The notes beneath the pieces were generated by a model, which saw only the letters and a list, made by a program, of their open reading frames with translations, made no database searches and was not told the origin of the DNA. Both the position numbers and the translations under genes were made by a program. Source: JACDBE01 sp963714055 (GTDB lineage: Bacteria > Actinomycetota > Acidimicrobiia > Spongiisociales > UBA5794). From it: a DNA stretch of 64,000 nucleotides. Numbering within the stretch: the first letter of the stretch is position 1; the number at the start of each line of letters is the position of its first letter. The stretch lies in assembly GCA_963714055.1 (NCBI GenBank), contig OY970227.1, forward strand, positions 124,001 through 188,000. Direction: 5' to 3'. Positions 49,084 through 59,010 of this stretch are shown piece after piece.

Positions 49084-49642
49084 GTGACCGGCGGCTCGCT
49101 GCGCGGGCTGCTCGGGGACGACCCGGTCACGGTCGCCCCGCGGCTGCTCGGGATGCGGGTCCGCACCCGCTTCGGAGGGGAGCTCACCGAGGTCGTGCTC
49201 GACGAGGTGGAGGCCTACGCCGGGCCGGGGGACCCTGCCAGTCACAGCGCCAACGGCCCCACGCCGCGGAACCGTCCCATGTGGGGTCCGCCGGGGACCC
49301 TCTACGTGTACCGGTCGTACGGCCTGCATTGGTGCATGAACGTGGTCACCGGTCCCCGCGGCGTTCCAGGGGCGGTCCTGCTCCGTGGTGGGAGGGCACT
49401 CGTCGGCGAGGACCTCATGCAACGCCGGCGGGGTCGGATCGACCATCTGGCGGACGGGCCCGGGAAGTTGTGCGCCGCCCTCGGCGTCACCGGGGATCAC
49501 AATGGGACCTCGGTGCTGGGCGGGCCGGTACGGCTGCTCGCCCGCCGCGGCCCTGAGCTCTGGGTACGCCACCACCCCCCGCATCGGCATCACTCGCGCC
49601 ACCGACCGACCGTGGCGCTTCGTCTCGGTGGCCGGCCGGTAA
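49084..49642 (+). CDS. mpg: 3-methyladenine DNA glycosylase (AAG/MPG family), one frame break
   Basis: Repaired length is 185 residues. LGMRVRTRFGGELTEVVLDEVEAYAG, then HSANGPTPRNRPMWGPPGTLYVYRSYGLHWCMNVV and LADGPGKLCAALGVTG are AAG-fold signatures, with the catalytic Glu in DEVEAY. The frame changes in the six-C run at 49575-49580. Removing one C gives PRIGITRATDRPWRFVSVAGR and a TAA stop, the normal AAG C-terminus. As printed, the frame instead reads through into tyrS. It excises alkylated purines in base-excision repair. Confidence 0.88.
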
Positions 49643-49668
49643 CCTCGCTGCCCCGGAGGTACCTGCCG

Positions 49669-50871
49669 ATGCTCCCCGTCGACCGCCAACTCGATCACCT
49701 GGTGCAGGGCATCGACACGATCCTGCCCGAGGACGGGCTGCGCCGGTTGCTGGACGAAGGTCGCCCGCTCCGGGTCAAGTTCGGCATCGACCCGACCGCC
49801 CCCGACATCACCCTGGGATGGGCGGTCGTGTTCCGGCTGTTGCGGCGGTTCCAGGAACTGGGCCATCTCGCCGTGCTGATCGTCGGCGACTTCACCGCCC
49901 GGGTCGGCGATCCCAGTGGTCGTGACGAGACCCGCAAGCGTCTCGACGCCGACGCGGTGGACGTCTTCGCCGCCCGCTGCCTCGACATGGTCGGCGACCT
50001 CCTCCTCCCCGAGCCGCTCGAGATCCGGCGCAACTCCGAGTGGCTGGCCCCGATGACCATGGAGGGTGTCCTCGAGCTGTCCTCGGCGGTGACGGTCGCC
50101 CAGCTCCTCGAACGCGGCGACTTCAGGGAGCGATGGGGCGCCCATCGCCCGATCTCGCTCGTGGAGTTCGTCTACCCGCTGCTCCAGGGCTACGACTCGG
50201 TAGCCGTGTCAGCAGACATCGAGCTGGGCGGCGCCGACCAGTTGTGGAACCTGGCCATGGGTCGGGCCATCCAGGAGCGGTTCGGGCAGCCGCCGCAGAC
50301 GGCGATGACCGTGCCGTTGCTGGTGGGCACCGACGGGACCAGGAAGATGTCGCAGAGCCTCGGGAACTACATCTCGGTCCGCGACCCCGCCGAGGAGATG
50401 TTCGGGAAGACGATGAGCATCCCCGACGAGGCGATGGAGGAGTGGTTCGTGCTCGCCGCCGGGACCGGAGAGGTCGAGGCGGCGTCGATCGTCGCCGACG
50501 TCGCCGCCGGTGTCCGCCATCCGGGGGAGACCAAGCGGCTGCTGGGACGCCGGATTGTCTCGCTGTACCACGGTGCGCCGGCAGCGGAGGAAGCCGAGGC
50601 GGCGTTCGATCGCCTGTTCGTCGGCCACCTGGCGCCCGAAGACGTCGAAGTCGTCGCCATCGCCACCGATGCGGTCGAGGTGGGGCTCCCCGAGCTCCTC
50701 GAGCGCGCCGGCCTGGTCAGGTCGCGCACCGAGGTGCGCCGGCTCATCGGGCAGGGGGCGGTCAAGATCGACGGCACACCGGTGTCGGCCGAGCGCCTTC
50801 CCGCCGACGAGGTGGTCGGTAGGATCGTCCAGGTCGGGAAGCGCCGGTTCGTGCGAGTCGAGCGGTCGTGA
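49669..50871 (+). CDS. tyrS: tyrosyl-tRNA synthetase
   Basis: 400 residues from ATG 49669, preceded by GGAGGT. Class I core with VKFGIDPTAPDITLGW in place of the HIGH region, LIVGDFTARVGDPSGR, QGYDSVAVSADIELGGADQLWNL and KMSQSLGN for KMSKS. The C-terminal S4-like domain reads VRSRTEVRRLIGQGAVKIDG. It is a type 2 TyrRS. The HIGH tetrapeptide appears as TLGW, with both histidines replaced. The continuous reading frame from the upstream glycosylase is produced by a probable sequence error. Confidence 0.93.
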   Translation: MLPVDRQLDHLVQGIDTILPEDGLRRLLDEGRPLRVKFGIDPTAPDITLGWAVVFRLLRRFQELGHLAVLIVGDFTARVGDPSGRDETRKRLDADAVDVFAARCLDMVGDLLLPEPLEIRRNSEWLAPMTMEGVLELSSAVTVAQLLERGDFRERWGAHRPISLVEFVYPLLQGYDSVAVSADIELGGADQLWNLAMGRAIQERFGQPPQTAMTVPLLVGTDGTRKMSQSLGNYISVRDPAEEMFGKTMSIPDEAMEEWFVLAAGTGEVEAASIVADVAAGVRHPGETKRLLGRRIVSLYHGAPAAEEAEAAFDRLFVGHLAPEDVEVVAIATDAVEVGLPELLERAGLVRSRTEVRRLIGQGAVKIDGTPVSAERLPADEVVGRIVQVGKRRFVRVERS

Positions 50872-50914
50872 CCCGGCACCGACCTCGGCATTCGGTGGAG
50901 GAGCCGGAGAGGCT

Positions 50915-51103
50915 GTGAACAAGACCCGCAACGTGCTCGCCAACGTGCTGATCGTCCTCGCCGTCGCCATCGCCGCCTGGTGGCTGCTGCGCGGTGTGTT
51001 CGGGTTCATCGTCGGCATCTTCTGGTTCCTGGTCGCCGCCGGCCTCGTCATCGGCGTGCTCTACCTGGCCGGCAAGGTCCGCGGGAACGGCGGGAACACC
51101 TGA
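50915..51103 (+). CDS. small membrane protein of unknown function
   Basis: 62 residues from a GTG with GGAGAGG upstream. Two hydrophobic segments (VLANVLIVLAVAIAAWWLL and FIVGIFWFLVAAGLVIGVLYLAG) form a helical hairpin with both ends carrying positive charge. I do not recognise a family. It lies between tyrS and the rRNA operon promoter. Confidence 0.6.
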   Translation: MNKTRNVLANVLIVLAVAIAAWWLLRGVFGFIVGIFWFLVAAGLVIGVLYLAGKVRGNGGNT

Positions 51104-51165
51104 GGCGTCGCCACGGTTGACCTATCTGTCGTCGGCTGCGCGGCCGGTCGGGGCTGCGCAGTGAC

Positions 51166-51194
51166 TTGCGGAGCACACCGGCCTGTGGCACAAT
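51166..51194 (+). promoter_or_regulatory. candidate rRNA operon promoter
   Basis: TTGCGG and CACAAT are separated by 17 bp, about 320 bp before the 16S gene. The 412-bp region from 51104 to 51515 holds no supported gene; it contains this promoter, a boxA-like motif and the 5' arm of the 16S processing stem. Confidence 0.55.
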
Positions 51195-51306
51195 CCGCCC
51201 AGCGGCCGGCTCGCGAGCCGGTTGCTTTGCACGCCCACGTCTGGGCGGACAAGGATCAGGGGCCATGGAGGAGCGTCACGCGCCGACCTCTGTGGCTACG
51301 GGCTCC

Positions 51307-51327
51307 TTGACAACTGAACAGCGTGCC
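51307..51327 (+). promoter_or_regulatory. boxA-like antitermination motif and 5' arm of pre-16S processing stem
   Basis: TTGACAACTG resembles boxA and is repeated as TTGAGAACTG at 53291 before the 23S gene. ACTGAACAGCGTGCC (51313-51327) is perfectly complementary to GGCACGCTGTTCAGT at 53212-53226. The two arms form a 15-bp stem flanking 16S rRNA, a likely RNase III site. NusB encoded at 20581 would be the boxA reader. Confidence 0.65.
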
Positions 51328-51515
51328 AAAAGCCAGCATGCGCCTTCCATGGCGACCCGCCTCGTGCGGGCTGCCCTCTGGTCGGCGCAGCACAAGCCAA
51401 CCGTCTGCATCCCTCGGTTCGCCGAGGAGCTGGGGTTTCCGTCCCCTGGTGCAGACGACCTTTGAGTCTGACTCCACCGTCGCTTCGGCGACATCGGAAT
51501 CAGGTTCAACAACTC

Positions 51516-53041
<1,526 letters not shown>

Positions 53042-53335
53042 CTAAGGAGCATTCTCGAGCCGCCGAAAGGCCGGCTCGGAAGCACCTAGTGGATATGCTG
53101 GTTACTCGGCGTCGCACCGTCATCGTGCCACCGCAGTCTCGTGAGCTCGCTCCCCACCAGGGGAGGGATGTTCGATCGAGCCGTCGGAGGACCGGTGCGT
53201 CGGCGACGTCGGGCACGCTGTTCAGTCGTGAGGGAGTCCGTTGCCGGCCCAGCCAACAGGCGGGGCCGGCTTCGTCGACCTCGACGCCCCTTGAGAACTG
53301 CATAGCGAGCACGAGAAGTCAAAGTATTCTGTGCA
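53042..53335 (+). other. 16S-23S internal transcribed spacer without tRNA
   Basis: No tRNA-Ile or tRNA-Ala cloverleaf was found in 294 bp. It contains the 3' arm of the 16S processing stem (53212-53226), a boxA-like TTGAGAACTG (53291-53300) and the 5' arm of the 23S stem, CATAGCGAGCACGAGA (53301-53316), which pairs perfectly with 57146-57161. Confidence 0.8.
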
Positions 53336-54050
53336 ATCCAAGCTACAAAGGGTTGTCGGTGGATGCCTTGGCGCTAGGAGCTGAAGAAGGACGTGGCAGG
53401 CTGCGATAAGCCTCGGTGAGCTGTCAAGCAAGCATCGACCCGAGGATGTCCTAATGGGGAAACCCGGCTGGGGTAATGCCCAGTCACTCTGGTCTGAACA
53501 CATAGGGCCAGCAGAAGTAACCGGGGGAATTGAAACATCTCAGTACCCCGAGGAGAGGAAAGCAACAGCGACTCCCTGAGTAGCGGCGAGCGAAACGGGA
53601 AGAGCCTAAACCCACATGGTGTGATAGCCCGATGGTGTTGCCATGTGGGGGTCGTGGGACCCGTCAGACGGAGCATCGGATCCGTCAGAGAGTTACCAAG
53701 CTCGGAGATAGCCGAAGCCGTCTGGAAAGCGGCGCCATAGGGGGTAACAGACCCGTAGGCGAAATCTCTCGAGCCTCTCGATGGTGTTCCCAAGTAGCAC
53801 GGGGCCCGTGAAATCCCGTGTGAATCTGCGAGGACCACCTCGTAAGGCTAAGTACTCCCTAGCGACCGATAGCGGACCAGTACCGTGAGGGAAAGGTGAA
53901 AAGCACCCCGGTGAGGGGAGTGAAATAGTACCTGAAACCGGCAACTTACAAGCAGTAGGAGGGGTCTTCGGATCCTGACTGCCTGCCTTTTGAAGAATGA
54001 GCCGACGAGTTATCGATGCGTGGCAAGGTTAAGCCGAGAGGTGGAGCCGC

Positions 54051-54083
<33 letters not shown>

Positions 54084-54477
54084 CGTGTCATAGACCCGAA
54101 GCCGAGTGATCTATCCATGGGCAGGGTGAAGCGAGGGTAAGACCTCGTGGAGGCCCGAACCCACCTAGGTGAAAACTGGGGGGATGACCTGTGGATAGGG
54201 GTGAAAGGCCAATCAAACTCGGCGATAGCTGGTTCTCCTCGAAATAGCTTTCGGGCTAGCGTCATGCGTTCCGCATTGGGGGTAGAGCACTGATTGGGCT
54301 AGGGGGCCAACAAGCTTACCGAACCCAGTCAAACTCCGAATCCCAATGCGCCAAGCATGGCAGTCAGACCTTGTGGGATAAGCCTCATGGTCGAAAGGGA
54401 AACAGCCCAGATCGCCAGCTAAGGTCCCTAAGTTAGTGCTAAGTGGGGAACGATGTGGAATTGCCCAAACAGCCAGT

Positions 54478-54517
<40 letters not shown>

Positions 54518-55457
54518 CAGCTCACTGGTCGAGTGGTTCCGCGCGGATGATGTAACGGGGCTCAAGCACTACACCGAAGCTGCGGGATCTCTTCTCAACC
54601 CAGGCGTGGACTCCCGAGGGACCCACGTCCAGGGGAAGAGATCGGTAGAGGAGCGTCGAGCGGCCAGGGAAGCGGCGGCGGAAGCCAGCCGTGGAGGCCG
54701 CTCGAGTGAGAATGTCGGCATGAGTAGCGAATGAGGAGTGAGAATCTCCTCCGCCGGATGTCCAAGGGTTCCTGGGGAAGGCTCGTCCGCCCAGGGTTAG
54801 TCGGGACCTAAGGTGAGGCCGAAAGGCGTAGTCGATGGACAACGGGTTGATATTCCCGTACCACCATGTGCGCGCCCAGACCGAATCCGACTTGCTAAGG
54901 AAAGCCCTTCGGGGCCTACCGAACCAGTCGGTACTAGGTCAGCGATGGGGTGACGCGGAAAGGTGAGTGGACCCGGGCGTTGGTTGTACCCGGGGTAAGC
55001 ATGCGGAGCGAGGCCCAGGCAAATCCGGGCCTCATGAGCTCGAGGTGCGATGCCGAGCCGATTCAGGTGAAGCCACTGATCCTATGCCGCCGAGAAAAGC
55101 CTCTAGCGAGCTCACATGGTGCCCGTACCCTAAACCGACACAGGTGGACAAGTAGAGAATACTAAGGCGAGCGAGAAAACTCTGGTTAAGGAATTCGGCA
55201 AGATGGCTCCGTAACTTCGGGAGAAGGAGCGCCCCGGTAGAGTGAAGGACTTCGCGTCCGGAGCTCGAGGGGGCCGCAGAGACCAGGCCCAAGCGACTGT
55301 TTACTAAAAACACAGGAGCGTGCTAAGTCGCAAGACGCCGTATACGCTCTGACGCCTGCCCGGTGCTGGAAGGTCAAGAGGAGAGGTTAGCCCTTTGGGC
55401 GAAGCTTCGAATTCAAGCCCCAGTAAACGGCGGTCCTAACTATAAGGATCCTAAGGT

Positions 55458-56162
55458 AATCAACCTGCGTGCAGCAGGTGTTGCCCTTCTAGGCGGTGAC
55501 GTCTGGAGTCGCAGTTGGCTATATGCTGGAAACCCCGAGTATCCGACGGTACTAGCCGTGTCACACCCACTCCTTAGAGTGGGGCCGGCATGGACAGTGA
55601 CAATCCGCTCGGTGCGGGCAATCAGCAGGAAAGGCCAGGTTTCGAGCAGTGGGTCGTCGGCTTCGTCGACGGCGAGGGATGCTTCTCGATCGCGGTGGTT
55701 CGCAATCATGTGTGCCGACTCGGCTGGCAGGTCCAGCACGAGTTCTCGGTCACGCAGGCGGCGAGTTCCCGGTCGGCACTCGAGGCGCTGCGACAGCGCT
55801 TCGGATGCGGACATCTGATCGAGAGTCGTCGCAATGACAACCACCGAGAACCGCTCATGCGGTATTCGGTGAAGCGGCGAGCAGACCTCATCGAACGGGT
55901 GATCCCGTTCTTCGAAGAGCACCCACTGATCACCGCGAAGCGGGCGGACTTCGAGAAGTTCGCCTGGGTCGTCGGTGCGATGGACGCCGGGATGCACCTC
56001 GAGATCGAGGGCCTCCGCACCATCGCTCTGGTGACCGAGACGATGAATCGTCGTCAGCGGTCTCGATACCTGGAATCCTCAGAGGCCATACGCCAACCAT
56101 CTCACCTCCGATCGTGAGATGAAGATATGGTCCACGCCTCATGGCGACATGGGGAGCTCGTG
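55458..56162 (+). mobile_element. group I intron in 23S rRNA at the position equivalent to E. coli 1931
   Basis: 705 nt inserted between CCTAAGGT and AGCGAAATTCC. The 5' exon ends in U and the intron in G, as group I splicing needs. Core helices: P3 GTTGGC (55514) with GCCAAC (56092); P4 TGCTG (55524) with CAGCA (55623); P7 GGCCATA (56084) with TATGGTC (56126); P8 CATCTCAC (56098) with GTGAGATG (56114); P9 CGCC-TCAT-GGCG (56135-56146). R and S consensus blocks (CAGAGGCCATACG, GAAGATATGGTCC) suggest subgroup IB. P1 can form between the exon and GCCCTTCTAGG after a capped extension. Confidence 0.93.
55590..56117 (+). CDS. LAGLIDADG homing endonuclease encoded in the 23S intron
   Basis: 175 residues from ATG 55590. 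The single LAGLIDADG helix reads QWVVGFVDGEGCFSI (residues 20-34), with the catalytic acid in DGEG. The body EFSVTQ-ASSRSALEALRQRFGCG and the late segment RTIALVTETMNRRQRS follow the pattern of rRNA-intron nucleases. One motif means it should act as a homodimer on a near-palindromic site around helix 69 of intron-less 23S genes. The frame overlaps P4/P6 at its start and P7, P3 and P8 at its end, stopping inside P8. Lower-GC third positions than flanking chromosomal genes are not marked. Confidence 0.9.
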   Translation: MDSDNPLGAGNQQERPGFEQWVVGFVDGEGCFSIAVVRNHVCRLGWQVQHEFSVTQAASSRSALEALRQRFGCGHLIESRRNDNHREPLMRYSVKRRADLIERVIPFFEEHPLITAKRADFEKFAWVVGAMDAGMHLEIEGLRTIALVTETMNRRQRSRYLESSEAIRQPSHLRS

Positions 56163-56206
<44 letters not shown>

Positions 56207-56764
56207 CAACGATTTGGGCACTGTCTCAACCAGAGACTCGGCGAAATTGCACTGTGAGTAAAGATGCTCACTTCCCGCGACAGGACGGAAAGACCCCGGG
56301 ACCTTTACTGCAGCTTGACATTGGAGTTCGTCATGTGATGTGTAGGATAGGTGGGAGGCTACGAAGCTACGGCGCTAGCCGTGGTGGAGCCACCGTTGAA
56401 ATACCACCCTTCTCATGATGGTCTTCTAACCTCGGTCCGTTATCCGGATCAGGAACAGTGTCTGGCGGGCAGTTTCACTGGGGTGGTGGCCTCCTAAAGT
56501 GTAACGGAGGCGCCCAAAGGTTCCCTCAGCCTGGTCGGCAATCAGGCGTTGAGTGTAAGGACACAAGGGAGCTTGACTGCGACACCTACAAGTGGAGCAG
56601 GTACGAAAGTAGGGCCTAATGATCCCTTGGCGGCATGTGGATGCGCCAAGGCCAACGGCTAAAAGGTACCCCGGGGATAACAGGCTCATCCCGCCCAAGA
56701 GTCCATATCGACGGCGGGGGTTGGCACCTCGATGTCGGCTCGTCTCATCCTGGGGCGGTAGCAC

Positions 56765-56796
<32 letters not shown>

Positions 56797-56815
56797 AGGC
56801 ACGCGAGCTGGGTTT

Positions 56816-56847
<32 letters not shown>

Positions 56848-56872
56848 TCGCGGGCGCAGGAGATTTGAGGAG

Positions 56873-56906
<34 letters not shown>

Positions 56907-57145
56907 GACCTCTGGTGTGTCAGTTGTCTTGCCAAGGGCACGGCTGATTTGCTACGTCCGGAACGGATAAGCGCTGAAGGCATCTAAGCGCGAAGCCGTC
57001 TCCAAGATGAGATCTCCCACCGGATTAACCGGGTAAGACCCCTGGTCAGAACACCAGGTTGATAGGCCAGAAGTGGAAGCACAGCAATGTGTGGAGCTGA
57101 CTGGTACTAATACGTCGAGGGCTTGGGTTTGAATACCGACGACTC

Positions 57146-57161
57146 TCTCGTGCTCGCTATG
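57146..57161 (+). other. 3' arm of the pre-23S processing stem
   Basis: TCTCGTGCTCGCTATG is the perfect complement of 53301-53316, giving a 16-bp stem that brackets the 23S gene including its intron; the expected RNase III cleavage site. Confidence 0.75.
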
Positions 57162-57186
57162 GAGGGCTCAAGGGCTCTCGATCCGT

Positions 57187-57303
57187 TTCGGTGGCCATGG
57201 CGGCAGGGACCCACCTGTTCCCATTTCGAACACAGAAGTTAAGCCTGCCAGCGCCGATGGTACTTGGGCCGTAGGGCCCCGGGAGAGTAGGTCGCCGCCG
57301 AGC
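57187..57303 (+). rRNA. rrf: 5S ribosomal RNA
   Basis: About 117 nt with the canonical GGGACCCACCTGTTCCCATTTCGAACACAGAAGTTAAGC core (in part) and GGGAGAGTAGGTCGCCGCC end. Helix I pairs TCGGTG with CGCCGA. It follows 23S by 56 bp. Confidence 0.96.
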
Positions 57304-57310
57304 ATCATTG

Positions 57311-57346
57311 GACGAGGGGTCACCCAGCGATGGGTGGCCCCTCGTC
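57311..57346 (+). terminator. rRNA operon terminator
   Basis: A 15-bp stem GACGAGGGGTCACCC / GGGTGGCCCCTCGTC with one G-U pair closes on a 6-nt loop, eight bases after 5S. No U tract follows. Confidence 0.8.
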
Positions 57347-57450
57347 GCGTGCCGAGCCCTACGCTCTCCGGGAGCGAACCAGGCGACCCAGAGAACCAGG
57401 CGACCCAGGGAACCAGATCGAGCCGATCGCAGACCCGACCGAGGAGAGCC

Positions 57451-58305
57451 GTGGCCGACAAGCGCGAACGATCGTCGTCCGAAGGTGGACGACCGGCGAG
57501 GAAGCCGGCCGGGAAGCATGGCTCGGGCAAGCCGAAGCCGGGGGCCGGCACGGCTTCGGGGAAGGCCCGTTCCGGCGGGGCGGGGACCGGTCGAGGCTCT
57601 CGCACCACGGACCCGAAGCACGGCGACCACCCCGCTCCGGCCAAGCGCAGGCGCGACCTCACCGGCGCCGCCGCCAACCTTCCGAACTGGGTCATCGAGG
57701 ACCTCGCCAGGGTCACCCCGGCGAGCCGTGTGGCGGGTGCCCTCGAAGCGCTGGGAGAGGCATCGGAGGCACTCGCCGACGGCGCCTATCGCCGGGCGAT
57801 CCGCCATGCCAAGACCGCCAAGGAGCTCGCTCCTCGGGACGCCACCGTCCGGGAGACGCTCGGGATCTCCGCCTACCGGGCGGGCGACTGGCACACCGCA
57901 CTCACCGAGCTGCGCGCCTACCGGCGCCTCTCCGGCGAGACCACCCACGTACCGGTGGAGATGGACGCCCTCCGCGCCCTCGACCGACCCGCCGACGTCC
58001 GAGCCGCCTGGGAGACGCTGCAGCAACGGGGCGGTAAGCCGGCGGTGCTGAAGGAGGGCCGGGTGGTGTACGCCTCCCACCTCATCGACTGCGGCGATCT
58101 CGACGGGGCATGGGCGCTCGTCGACCCGGGCCGGATGCAGGGAAATCCGTTCGAGGAGGACCTGCGGGTCTGGTACGTCGCCGCCCGTGTCGCCGCCCTT
58201 CGGGGAGACGTCGCCAGGGCCGGAGCCATTCGGTCGGCGATCCTCATCAAGGACCCGGCGTTCCCCGGGATCGACGAGCTCGAGGCCCTCATCTCCAAAG
58301 GCTGA
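57451..58305 (+). CDS. tetratricopeptide-like protein with basic disordered N-terminus
   Basis: 284 residues from GTG 57451 (GAGGAGA upstream). The first 75 residues are Lys/Arg/Gly/Pro/Ser-rich and probably disordered. From about residue 85 the protein is helical with TPR-like repeats: ALGEASEALADGAYRRAIRHAKTAKELAPRDATVRETLGISAYRAGDWHTALTELRAYRRL and later AWALVDPGR, VAALRGDVARAGAIRSAIL. Likely a scaffold; the basic tail could bind nucleic acid. It lies between the rRNA operon and ssb. Confidence 0.8.
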   Translation: MADKRERSSSEGGRPARKPAGKHGSGKPKPGAGTASGKARSGGAGTGRGSRTTDPKHGDHPAPAKRRRDLTGAAANLPNWVIEDLARVTPASRVAGALEALGEASEALADGAYRRAIRHAKTAKELAPRDATVRETLGISAYRAGDWHTALTELRAYRRLSGETTHVPVEMDALRALDRPADVRAAWETLQQRGGKPAVLKEGRVVYASHLIDCGDLDGAWALVDPGRMQGNPFEEDLRVWYVAARVAALRGDVARAGAIRSAILIKDPAFPGIDELEALISKG

Positions 58306-58328
58306 GGCCACCATCCGGGCTGCCCGGC

Positions 58329-58349
58329 CCAGGGCGGGATCGGCCCTGG
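58329..58349 (+). terminator. hairpin after the TPR gene
   Basis: CCAGGGC-GGGATCG-GCCCTGG is a perfect 7-bp stem 23 bp after the stop, without U tract; a weak terminator candidate. Confidence 0.4.
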
Positions 58350-58421
58350 CGCGTTCGTGTCACACCGAGGCGATACCTTCCTGCATGAACCCGCACTCCC
58401 CGCCGACCAGGGAGATGCGTG

Positions 58422-58974
58422 ATGCCCCGCACCAGCCAGCGAGCGACCAAAGGCCCCGCAACCGACCGGGCCGCCACCGGCGAGACCAAGCAGCCGGCCC
58501 CGACCCGGAAGGCCGCCTCGGCACGAAGTCGGGCTGCGGACGACAAGCCGGCCCGGGCCAAGCGATCCACGAAGAGTGGAGGCAAGCTCGACGGCGCCGC
58601 CGAACGCGCCGGCTCCGGGCAACCCGACGAGGCCACCGCCGACCTCATCGACGTGAACCTCGTCGTCCTGAAGGGGCGGCTCGCCGCCGACGCCGAATAT
58701 CGCACCTACGAGTCCGGAGCCACCGCCCTCCGCCTCTTGGTGACGATCCGGCTCACTGAGCCCCGGCAGCGGATCGACGTGATCCCGGTGACCATGTGGG
58801 ACCCGACCCGGGAGCCTGGTCCGGAAGCCGCCGGTGCGGGGCGACCACGTCTGGCTCACCGGCAACGTGCAGCGTCGGTTCTGGGAGACGCCGGACGGCC
58901 GTCGTAGCAGGATGGAGGTGGTGGCCCACGAGGTGAAGCGGGTCGAGCCCGCCGCCGGCGACCCGACCGGGTAG
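58422..58974 (+). CDS. ssb: single-stranded DNA-binding protein with long N-terminal tail, one frame break
   Basis: Repaired length is 183 residues; a GTG directly before the ATG is also possible. Residues 1-75 are Lys/Arg/Ala/Pro-rich and probably disordered. The OB fold begins at DLIDVNLVVLKGRLAADAEYR and continues TALRLLVTIRL, IDVIPVTMW, then after the break near 58818 VRGDHVWLTGNVQRRFWET, RRSRMEVVAHEVKRVEP. The acidic DxxF-type C-terminal tip of housekeeping SSBs is missing; it ends GDPTG. Probably a secondary SSB. The frame is restored by deleting one G. Confidence 0.8.
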
Positions 58975-58998
58975 AGGGCCGGGGCCGGCGGTCGACGG

Positions 58999-59004
58999 TA
59001 GATT
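58999..59004 (+). promoter_or_regulatory. putative -10 hexamer of leaderless gamma-glutamyltransferase gene
   Basis: TAGATT is followed by CGCCCC and the ATG at 59011, six-base spacing identical to aroC; no ribosome binding site. Confidence 0.55.
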
Positions 59005-59010
59005 CGCCCC

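Noticed and set aside
46531..50145. A 1,204-codon open frame on the minus strand opposite pheT, mpg and tyrS
   Set aside because: It lies wholly antisense to three conserved genes. Long antisense frames are expected at this GC content, and its translation is His/Arg/Gly/Asp-rich without any recognisable domain.
53042..53335. tRNA genes in the 16S-23S spacer
   Set aside because: No acceptor stem with CCA-adjacent T-loop or anticodon arm could be found; the spacer is filled by processing stems.
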